A stretch of DNA of 64,000 nt, taken from assembly GCA_902806575.1 (NCBI GenBank), contig CADCXD010000006.1, positions 434,001 to 498,000 of the forward strand, written 5' to 3'. Below, piece after piece: positions 23,765-33,541 of this stretch (its first letter is position 1; each line of letters opens with the position of its first letter). Origin of the DNA: Jackrogersella multiformis (lineage: Eukaryota; Ascomycota; Sordariomycetes; Xylariales; Hypoxylaceae). Under the pieces are notes generated by a model. The model searched no databases. It saw only the letters and a list, made by a program, of their open reading frames with translations, and was not told the DNA's origin. The position numbers and the translations under genes were made by a program.

Positions 23765-24076
23765 TATAATAAAGATAATAAAATTTAAAACTACAATTTA
23801 AATTTAAATAATAATTCTTTATAATTTTAAAGTTTTTACTTTCTTTTTTTTTTATAAAAAAAAACGTAATAACTTATATATATATAATTTAAATATCTCT
23901 TTAAACGTCGTTAACGCCTTTTTAATCCTATTAATATAATTTTACATATATTAATTAAATCTTTTAATTAACCTTATTTAATAACTTTATTTTATAAGTT
24001 TTAACACATTTCGTATTTACCAACTTATATACATATATTAATCATACTCTATTTCGTAAAGCCTATCCATATAACA
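23765..24076 (+). repeat. Right long terminal repeat
   Basis: Begins TATAATAAAG (a mutated TG start) and ends in ATAACA, keeping the canonical CA end. It retains more C and G than the left copy toward its 3' end, and carries 37 nt (about 24009-24046) missing from the left copy. Confidence 0.85.
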
Positions 24077-24081
24077 GTTTT

Positions 24082-24134
24082 TCAAATAATGCTTATATTT
24101 TAAACAATGGTTGTCTTTTAAAAACAACCATTGT
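24082..24134. repeat. Minisatellite, right part, ending in a perfect hairpin
   Basis: The ACAATGGTTG array continues after the retrotransposon for two to three units. Its last unit, ACAATGGTTGT at 24104-24114, is followed after 9 nt by its exact reverse complement ACAACCATTGT at 24124-24134. Confidence 0.75.
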
Positions 24135-24809
24135 AAGCTACTATATTTTCCCGCTACGGTAGGTAGGTAGGTATGTAATTATAATAATAAAAAGTCCACC
24201 CACGTGTTGAGATTAAAGAGAACGTGGTCTCTGATAAGTCCCGCCATTACTGAATGCAATCAATATACACACATAACTTTTAGGAATGTTTGTCGAAAAT
24301 GAAGACCAGGTCATTGGAAGACGGATTACCTGAAGGCCTCAGGTTCGAGTCTCGAGGTGAACATATCCGTTGGTGATATTTAGGGAATTGATGATGGGAG
24401 TTCCTGGGCGAGGACATCTAGAGGACACCTAAAAAACCCCTAGGCGATCTGGGCAAAATATATCCTTTAACTCCAAACTGGAAGCACCCCCTGAGTGAAT
24501 AAGATCTAATCACAACGACCACGAGTCTCTTAAAGGGATGAAATACTGTATCCAAGTGTTTGAATCCGCTACTTTGGGTAGATATTAGTATCTAACGACA
24601 ATCCTCGACGGAGATAGTACCTAAGAGTCCGAATCGTAAAATCATACCTACCATATCAATCATAAAACAAAAAAGGGGGTATCACACAAGCACGCGGGCC
24701 ACGTAGTCACCCGCACATGTCCCATTACACCAACACTGGATCGGATCGAGTTCGAACTCCCTCCTCTAAGACCATCCGGGAACTCCGTCCGCCCTGAAGA
24801 CCGACGAGC
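24135..24809. other. Intergenic with a tRNA T-arm-like motif
   Basis: No ORF is supported. A box-B-like word GGTTCGAGTCT occurs at about 24344-24354, preceded by CAGGTCATTGG, which weakly resembles box A. No paired acceptor stem can be drawn, so this may be a tRNA-derived SINE remnant or chance. Confidence 0.35.
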
Positions 24810-27800
24810 TCAGACGCCGCCAACGCCTCCGTCCTCGAGACTCTCGTCCCACCCCCCCGTCGACAGCAGCCACTCGCCGACGCGCTCCTTGACGCCTTTC
24901 ATGGCCTCGCCCAGCGCGCCCTCCCACTGGTCCTGCACGACGCGCACCTTCTCCTTGAGGTCGTCCGTGAGCCGGGTCTGCTCGGCGCGGCGCTCCTCCT
25001 CGACGGCGCGCGGGTCGCGGCCCTCGGCCTCGCCGACCTTGGCGCGCGCGCTCGTCACCGCCTCCTTGACCTCGTGCAGCAGGCACAGCAGGTTCGTCTG
25101 CGACTCGATGAACTGGTGCGTGCTCTTCTCCGCGTGCAGCAGCAGGCTGAACAGGTACTGCAGCGGGTGCGCGCGGTAGCTGGGGTTCTCGTCGAACTCG
25201 GCGCCCGGGATCTGGATCCGGAAGCGCGCGTCCACCGCCGCCGGGATCTTGTCCAGCAGCCGCCGCAGCGGCGGCGCCAGGTCCCAGAACGCGTTGAGCT
25301 GCATGTCGACGCCGCGCACGACGTTCTCCTCGACCACGCCGCGGAACTCGCGCGCGCGCTGCAGCGCCTCGCCCGCCGACGCCACGCGCCGCTTCTCCGC
25401 GTCGTCGACGAAGAAGGCCTCGGCCGTGCGCAGCTTCTCGTCGTTGCCCGAGAGCCGGTACGGCGCCACCACCATCTCCTTGTAGCGGTCGTTGCGGTCG
25501 CTGAGCAGGTCGTAGCACTCGCGGTGCAGCATCTCGCGCGCCTCGAAGATCCACTTGAGCAGGGTCAGCTTCTCGAGCAGCTCGGGCTGCTCGTCGCCCT
25601 CCTCCTGCGGCATGTTGGGGTCGGGGGCCTGGGTCTCGACGAAGAGGCGCGAGCGCAGCTCGTCGAAGAGCGAGGTCGCCTGCGCGATGCGCCCCGTGAG
25701 CAGCTCGTTGAGGGGCATGACCACGGCGTTCTGGAACCGCTCGAACTCCTGCTTCTCGAGCTCCTTGGCCTTGGCGTTCTCCGACGCCTGCGTGTCGGCT
25801 TCGATGGCCGCGGCTTCGGCGTAGGACATGTTGCCCGCGCTGATCTCCTCGTGCAGGTTTGCGCGGAGGGATTTCTGCCGCGACGTGGCCGCCTGCACGG
25901 CTTCGTCGCGCGCCCGCTGGGTGTCTTGGTTGAAGCGGTCCTTCGTCGCCTGGAGCTCTCGCAGGTCGCTTAGGGCTCGCACAAGGGTGCGCGTGGAAGA
26001 GAGTTCTGGGTGGTTGTTATTCACTGCCGGATGGTGACGCGGGTAAGGTGGCGGCAGGGTCACCAATCGCGATATATCGAGCTGAGATGGGCTTGGGGTA
26101 TTTGGTGCGGATGAGGCCACGGATAGGAGAGAATTTCGGAATGGTTGAGGCGTGTTCTGCTTCGATTCGTGCCACCCGACCTTTTCAGGGGGGTATTCGT
26201 TCTCCGAGTAGTGTTCACTAGGTCCTGCTTGACTGTCTGTACTGCTTGGCTCGTCTTGCCATTGCAAGGCTTCTCTAGCTTCTTTGGGCACGCCCATATA
26301 CTTCGATTCGCGTTTTGTTCTTTCTATTTTGTTCCCTTCGCCGCCGGATTCCGTTTCCCACCACCGGCTTGCTGGTCGGCCCCGAGAACTCGACCCATCT
26401 AGATGCTCGCTAACGCTCATGCTAAGAATTGGTGATAACGAGGGCATATATTGCGAGTTCCAATTCCCGTTTCCGGGTGTCCCGTTCATAGGCGAGGTTG
26501 GTAGGTTCGCGGAGGCAGGTGCCGAGTTTGACTGGACTTGTTCGCGAAAGACAGAATTCATCGAATTCCTTTGCGACCTCGTCTCGGACATCTGCGGCGT
26601 CCATTCTCCGGACTGCGAGTTCGTGGAGTCGCGCCGTACCTTCATAGGACGGAATAAATCCCGCGTCAGATCAAAGATCTCAGACCCCATCGCCCCGATA
26701 GCTGTTGCATATCTTTCGCGCCGTAGCCTAGATTCGTTGACAATGAAGTCAGTAAAGAGCTTAACTCGCTCGACATCTGATCCTGCAACTGCTTCCTGGT
26801 TGGCGAATGCCTGAAAACGTTCTATGCTGCCTCGACAGAACTGCTCGGCTGTCTGGCTGATCACGGCTTGCTTAGTTGAGGGATAAGTAGACGAATTAAC
26901 TAGTGAAAGGCTGTCCATTAAGTTGTGTATCGCAGGCCGGGCCTCGGAGGAGTTGGAGGCTGATCGGCTTTGGGGTGGTGGTGTTGGGAGGGCTTTCGGA
27001 GCGATGGCGTGACTCGGCTCTGCGACCGGATACGCCTTTTGGGGATGCGGAGAGAAGGGCGGCGTCGGTGTTTCTGGATGAAGTCCGGCAGATGGACGAG
27101 GTGTTGAGTTTCTAGAATCTATATTCATGTCATCACCGGACCTTGGCACGTCGGCCATTGTTATACCACCGCTTCGAGGAGTTCCATTGCGGACCGAAAT
27201 TCTACGGGATAAAGCCGACCCGCCAGGAACTAGAATATCAGATAAAGGTTGGATTCCATCTTCCGGTCTGTGCCGTGTTCGACTTTCATTCCGTCTTTCG
27301 CGCAAGGACTTTTCACCTCGAACTGCACCGGTTCTATTCAAGCCTGCAGATCCTGATGCGGACCCTGACTCGGGGAAAGCTTGCGAGCTGGACCCGGCGG
27401 CAGCGGATGTATCAATTGTCAATCCGAGTGGGTTGGGAGATTTACTACGCGTCGCTTGACGCTCATCACTGACCCAGTTGGCTGGAGTTGGCGGAACGGG
27501 ACCAAGGGCGGTTACTCCGCTAGGGGGTGGTCTCCTCGTAGGAGGGGAAACAATAGGATCGACGGTCCTATTGAGACTTTGAGATCGAGACTGGGTGGGA
27601 GGAGGACCCGGCGGCGGTGGAGGTAGAGGCATACCGGGCTCCCATCTCGACTGAGATGTCGATCTAGACCGAGCCGAGGTCGGCGTATCAATTGCGCTCG
27701 CAGACGCTGCCCTACGCGCTGTAGGTGGGACGGCAGAAGAAATATTTTCTGCCGGGTGTATGGGGGTGGGGATATGAACTACGAGTGTCTGTGGCCGGGA

Positions 27801-28424
27801 CAACGACGTGGGAGGATGAGGATCGGGAGGCGACGATTCAGGAGTGCCTCGATCCCTCCTCCTGGTTAATGAAGACAGGCCAAAACGCCTCTCGCGAGAG
27901 GGACCACGTCCATTTGGGCCGGGCGGCGGAGGAAAATTCTGGCTGTTCACCGGCTCCGGTGAAGGTCGATGGACACTCGAAGCTGGTACTCGCGCGGCAG
28001 AGATGTTTGCCGGCGGCGTCTCATAAACGATGCTGCCTGGCCTCTGACTCCTTGGGGGGGAATAAGGAGGTGGTGCGGGAACTGCCGCTTTCGACTTATA
28101 TCAGCCTACTTTCTAGTAGCGACTCAGACCGTGATCTATGGACGGCTTACCTTGCGATTCACGTAGCGACGACGACGGTGGAGGGAACTGATGTGTTCGC
28201 TCAGGACCGACAGCAGGAGAGGGCGCCCATTGCTGAGGATTGTAAGGCTGTATGGAGCTCGCCGGTGTGTGAAGTCCGGCGAAGGTATGCGACGAGGTAA
28301 TTGACACAGCTGAATGCGGTGTGTTGTTCAGCTGGTTATGGAATCCTCCAAGAGCCGTCGTCCGCAATGGATTAAGCGTCTGACGAAGTCGAGAAGTTGC
28401 ACTCTCGCGCGGACTGGTCATCAT
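24810..28424 (-). CDS. Large Pro/Ser-rich protein with C-terminal coiled coil, about 1,181 aa
   Basis: Two exons, 28424..28151 and 28081..24810 (GTAAGC donor, GGCAG acceptor, split Val codon), give about 1,181 residues. The N-terminal third is disordered and rich in Pro, Ser and Arg, with polyproline stretches such as MPLPPPPPGPPP. About 480-580 is a helical segment (AEQFCRGSIERFQAFANQEA, then RLRRERYATAIGAMG). The last 350 residues are charged coiled coil (RDEAVQAATSRQKSLRANLH) followed by a folded-looking region with repeated helices. It resembles conserved but uncharacterised ascomycete proteins; I do not recognise a named family. A scaffold role is possible but unsupported. The first ATG in frame was used; a second follows directly. 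The 3' part (24810-25950) is very GC-rich and produces long antisense shadow frames. Confidence 0.75.
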
Positions 28425-31400
28425 CGCGTATAACGGCCGCAACCGACTTAGGAAGAGCGCACGGGGAAGGCGACAACAGATAATTCGGGTACAGACGCTG
28501 GCGCGAGCGGGATGTTAATTAATTGCGCTTTGCTGCTTATATCCTAGAGTGTCTGACGGCCGGCACTCATTACTCTTAGCGACCTTCACCTCTCGTCCTT
28601 CAGCCGAGGAATTGGGAAACGGTCTTATCGCCGACTATTCTTCCATGACCCGATATACCGCGTGTCGTATAGGAGTCGAGAGGTTTAAAGGGCCGACAGA
28701 TGCAGATAGGTCTAAGGCGCGGCTGAGGAAGTTTTGTACGATATCGAGAAAAAAAAGAGGAGGGTGTAGGAGATGAAATGTGATGGAGGGACTGGATAGG
28801 ATAATCCAGATCCCCCTGGCCAAGGACGTGGGGGATGGGATGCTCTCTTGGCAGAGATCCCTGAACGCCCGCATAGGCTGCACTGGCTCATCAACTGGTT
28901 AATGGCAATGGCAATGGCAGAAGGGGAGGTAAATCCCGAGAAATGGACGTAACCGTATCCGCCTTGTCCGCTTATAGCATACTTGGACACATGTATGCCC
29001 AGGGAATAGAAACCGTACGATACTTAGCCCCCCCTTTTCTTTTTTTGCTATAAGTCGAGCGATACAACATGAGATCCTCGCCTTCGAGACTGCGTGGTTT
29101 CAGACATGGACTACCTACACTATTAGATATGTACCTACCTAGGGTATAAGGTATGTACTATGTATATAGTAGGAATATATAGTACCTAGGAATATAGTAG
29201 GAACTTAGGGGCGGCTCCTCTTTCGTGCGTTTCTTTATGTATGTCTATAATATTATGTACCTAGATATGTACTAGGCCTGGGTAGTTTAGTCATAGCATA
29301 AGGATGAGCTCGACTTGGTTAGTCTCTATGTAAGTTGGACCTCCTTACGCTGCATGTAAATGGATCCTACCTAGGCTGCTAGGTATCTCTGCATGAAGAT
29401 GAAAGAGGGTGCTGAACCAAGATGTACCTAGGTAATAGTTAGACGAACGAATAGAAAAGACGGTGGGACGCAACAGGAAAGGACATAAATTACGGAGTGT
29501 TAATACACTATTAAGCGGTGGCCCCACTGGTGGGCTGACCAGCTTGGGAATAGTGTATTGCCCAGGTAGTGTATGAATTACGATTGGCTAAAGGGCTCGG
29601 TGGATCTTAATCTATATTTGGAGATTTGTAACGCTGGGCCGGATATCATTGGCCAGCTCTTCCATTTCCCCTCGTGGTTTTGGCCTTGTCGGCGCTTAGC
29701 AGCTAAATTGAACTTTCGATCGTGGCGATTGGCTTCTCACCTTCTTACACTGGAGCATTTGGATCTCTACACTACATAGTACACACATACGTACCTCCTA
29801 CATACACGAGCGGGGGAAAGTTCATGATATCTCTCTATACTACCTACCTACTTGCATTAGGCACTCATCCGGATCAGGACCTGCTTTCTAGGACTAACTC
29901 TCCTTGGGTTTGTGTCATACTAAGGACCTAAGGTATATAAAAGACGGAATATTGATGTACCTAAGTATGTAAATATGCACGGATCGTCCGCAGAATCTGT
30001 TCCGGCTGCAAGGCAACACACCTTGAGATCCGTCATCCCGTGAGTATGCATGAGCATGAGCATGAGCAAGAGTACCTCGGCACCTAGTGTAGTGTAAGTA
30101 CCCTAGGTAGGTAAGATTCTTATTCTAGTATTCCTAACATAGCTTTAATCGAAGGATCTATTTATTATATAGGTATCTATTAAGAAGAGAAACCATCAAG
30201 CATGTATGTATATGTTGGTTCGGTTAGTTCAGTTAGTTCCGTTATTAGCACTTTGAGTGTAGCTAGTGTTAATACCGACCTAGTGAACTATTCGCATTGA
30301 CATTAACGATATTCGGGGCAGGTCCGCATCCCGGTTCCCATGTGTACGGTAACTTTTATATAAGTTCATTGGCGTTCCGTATCTAGAAGATAAAAATAGC
30401 ATTTGACTTATATATATATATATGTATATATATATACCTAGATATGTATATATACAGTATGTACATACTACAGTACAGTATGTACATAGCCGTATCACAA
30501 TAGCACAAGTCCTCTCGCCCGACTTATGACTTATGAGATTCAACCGCGTAGGACTTAGAAGGAACGTTATTTTTACATGTTGCGACTTTTTTTTTAGGAA
30601 ATATTAGATATAATTAAGGGTCCGGATAGTACCTACCTAGGTAGGTATTATCTGATACCCGCATAGAAACAGCATTGGTGGCTATTCGCAAGTTGAAGAA
30701 ATGCTCCAATCATCAACTCACATCTTGGTTGTTCTAAACTTAACTTAAATCCATGGATCTTAATTGTTCTAAACTCAAACTGATATCCACTATTATGTAC
30801 ATAGGTAGTATCTGCTTGCTTCCAATTATGTACGTGGTTTCCTACTTTGCCAGCTTATTAACCAGGCTGCTTGCAGGTGCCGCCCGGATTCAGAGCTTAC
30901 CAGGCAGTAGGTACCGGTACTAGTGCATAAAATCATCACCGGACCGATGTTTAACCGAAAGCCCAAGCCCCTCCCCGTCCTATTGGAATATTTTCCAAGA
31001 AACTTCTCTGGAAATCCTTGGCCTACACTAAAATTTCGTCGAAATTCTAGAGCTTTCCGCCGCATTGTTTTCCCCAAACCTGACAACATCTTAACTTAAC
31101 ATTGTCGGCCTTGTGCCCTCCATGCCGACGCTTTCTTCTATTCAATTCGTCTACTATGATTACAGATTGATTCCGTAGTCAACTTACCCGTCCATCTGTC
31201 ATCAGTAAGTTTTTTATTTGCTTAGATTTCTTCTCTTACTGGAGATTTCTTCTATTCTCATCCTGCCTCAAAGAATTTTCTGATGATACACCAGCTGGCA
31301 CCAGTCATAGAGCGACTTGTACTCCCTTTCCTTGATGACCACATAGCTTACAGTCCTTGAGACTCATCTGATCAATATCATTCTTCCTCTCGAATCCACC

Positions 31401-31517
31401 ATATAATTGTGGTTGCCCACAAGAAATTAGCAATTGCTGACAAAATTTGCAACCCTTTAGCTTCCCAACCAAATCCACACTTCGTGCGAATTATCCTCCT
31501 CCCTTTCCTTTTCCATC
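28425..31517. other. 3.1-kb intergenic region with microsatellites and palindromes
   Basis: No gene is supported. Visible structure: an 11-bp inverted repeat pair (29502-29512 and 29549-29559) around a GC-rich hairpin; ATGAGC repeats (about 30050-30066); a TA microsatellite (about 30409-30436); and an 18-bp CCTAGGTA-type palindrome (30630-30647). Small ORFs lack codon bias. Confidence 0.5.
30630..30647. repeat. 18-bp perfect palindrome of CCTAGGTA type
   Basis: TACCTACCTAGGTAGGTA equals its reverse complement. Confidence 0.85.
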
Positions 31518-32686
31518 ATGGTTCTCCATAACCCAAACAACTGGCATTGGGTCAGCAAGAATGCCGGTGAATGGACTAGGCAATGGTTCGAAGAGAATCT
31601 GACCAAGATCTCGGCCGAAGATGGAGAGGTCACCGCCAAGATTAGCAAGGTTGTCAGCATGGACGGTGATGTTGACGTGAGCCAGCGGAAAGGCAAAGTC
31701 ATTACCATATATGACGTAAAACTCGTCCTAGAGTATTCTGGTTTGTTACCTTCATTGTTGCCTTTATAGATATTATACAAAAGTCCAACGAAGTCAAGCC
31801 GTCTGACCTGGATCAGGATCCGCGCCTGGCGAAGAGGCTGTCTCCGGTACCATTACTGTGCCTGAAGTCGCTCATGATACCGAGGAAGATGAATTTGTCG
31901 TATGTGTTCACTATGTTGCCGTAACAGTCCTTTTCCAGTACTAATTATGTCCAAGTTCGACATAGACATCTACTCGGACTCTCCGGGGAAACAGCCGGTG
32001 AAGGATTTAGTTCGATCTAAGCTTACGCCACAGCTGCGGAAGGAATTCTCGAACCTTACCCCGGCTTTGATTACCGAACACGGCAAGGATATCCAACACA
32101 CTGCTGGCTCGAATCCCTCGAGCGGATTTACTACGCCAAAGTACCACTCGTCAACAGCCGCCGCCGCGAAGCCCGATGTTAGCACTAGCACTCAGAATAA
32201 CAGTGATCACGTCGTCAATACAACAACGGTGACCGATCAAGAGGAATTCCGAACTACCGCCGCTGAGCTGTACCAAACCTTCACCGACCCGCAACGGCTG
32301 GCGGCGTTCACCCGTGCTCCACCAAAGAGATTTGACGGTGCCAAGAAGGGCGGGAAGTTTGAGCTTTTCGGCGGCAATGTCTCTGGCGAATACCAGGAAC
32401 TCGAAGAACCGACCAAGATTGTACAGTCCTGGCGGTTGAATCAATGGCCGGCAGGTCATTACTCGAAGCAGGTAATTGAATTCGATCAGAACGATGTAGA
32501 CAGCGTGACTGTAATGAGGGTCACCTGGAGTGGTGTTCCTGTAGGCCAGGAAGAGGTGACGAAACGTAACTGGGCAGAATACTACGTGAGGAGCATCAAG
32601 ATAACCTTTGGGTAAGTCGGCATCATCAACATCAGCTATTCCATGAACCTAAGCTAACATGAGAAAGGTTCGGAACGATACTATAA
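31518..32686 (+). CDS. aha1: Hsp90 co-chaperone Aha1, 326 aa
   Basis: Four exons, 31518..31740, 31817..31899, 31956..32611 and 32668..32686, keep frame throughout and give 326 residues, normal for the family. The N-terminal domain begins NNWHWVSKNAGEWTRQWFEE (residues 7-26); this domain binds the middle segment of Hsp90 and stimulates its ATPase. Intron 1 removes a stop and joins VLEYSG to the VSGTITVPEVAHD strand. The C-terminal AHSA1/START-like domain occupies about 190-326 (FRTTAAELYQTFTDPQRLAA, then SWRLNQWPAGHYS). The last 19-base exon supplies the family-typical ending FGFGTIL; without it the protein would stop early after the GTAAGT donor. Intron 1 shows a clear CTGAC branch site. The assignment is firm; exon 4 is inferred from the conserved ending. 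Confidence 0.9.
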
Positions 32687-33541
32687 GCTAGAACATTCCA
32701 GTCGGCCATCGTCATTCTCCGGTTCATTGGCGTAATTGGTAAGAGGTGCAATCAGCCCTCGCGGGCGATTGTTTGACCAATCTAACAAAACCATAGAGTC
32801 GTAAGGTAGAGAGGCCCGGAGTTCTAGTACTCTTATCATTAGAAGTCTTGCATTAGAAACAGCTATTTGAAAAAATAACGAAAAACGATAAATGAACTGA
32901 ACGATATAGTCTATAGTCGTTACTGCCGCTCCCTTAGTTGAATGTTACAAGTATCTAATATTACCTTGGGGTATATTAAATCCATGTGAGATCTCCAATC
33001 TCCAAACTCAATTCTCCCCAACCTCCGCTTAGTGTATATGCGGGACTGTCCGGGCCAATCAGCATGCCGCCAAGCTACGTCACCGGCTAATTTAGGTGTG
33101 ACCTTCAGGTCCACATTCAAGTCCCAGGCATCTGAATCATCTAAATCTAGGCTAGTAGGTGCCGGCAAATCTACAGACTTCAACTCTTTCAAGTCATCAA
33201 GGTTAAGCTCCTAAGCCCTTAAGATCGCAATGTGATCAGTGTCATTATTTATTGAAGTAAAGCGACGCCATATTTTGTTATCAATACCAAAAACAAAAAC
33301 AGTCACCGTTTGGTAGTTTCGATATTATTTTCGACCCTCCTGTTTAAGTGTCCTTTTCCCTCCTTATCCCTATCATGATAGCGCAGCGCCGTCGCGCGAG
33401 ATCTATCTTAGGAGCCTATTCACACTTGTAATATCAGTCAATGCTCTTTATTGGAGTGAAGCAGAGACTGTGAAATATAATAAATCTGTTTCAACTGTTA
33501 CCTATCTGAATTCCGTTCCTGATTTTCACTAACTCCTCGCC
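32687..33541. other. Intergenic between aha1 and beta-galactosidase gene
   Basis: Both genes run rightward, so this holds the beta-galactosidase promoter. I see no gene or clear regulatory motif; the antisense short ORF pair near 32920-33214 has no recognisable product. Confidence 0.4.

Larger units (their letters stand above)
18046..24076 (+). mobile_element. RIP-degraded LTR retrotransposon, 6,031 bp, with target site duplication
   Basis: Two direct terminal repeats bound the element: 18046-18320 (275 bp) and 23765-24076 (312 bp). They align along their length with differences that are mostly C/T or G/A, e.g. TGTGACAAAGGC at the 5' copy against TATAATAAAGAT at the 3' copy. The 5-bp sequence GTTTT occurs immediately outside both ends (18041-18045 and 24077-24081), the expected integrase footprint. 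The interior is roughly 85% A+T, has no long ORF on either strand, and almost lacks CA and TG dinucleotides while CG, CT and CC remain, the signature of repeat-induced point mutation at CpA. An A-rich tract just left of the 3' copy could be the remnant of a polypurine tract, suggesting plus-strand orientation, but base composition makes this weak. Superfamily (Gypsy or Copia) cannot be told. Confidence 0.88.

Noticed and set aside
25074..25973. 299-codon plus-strand ORF over the coiled-coil protein
   Set aside because: Antisense shadow; Leu/Arg/Val-rich with no recognisable fold or start context.
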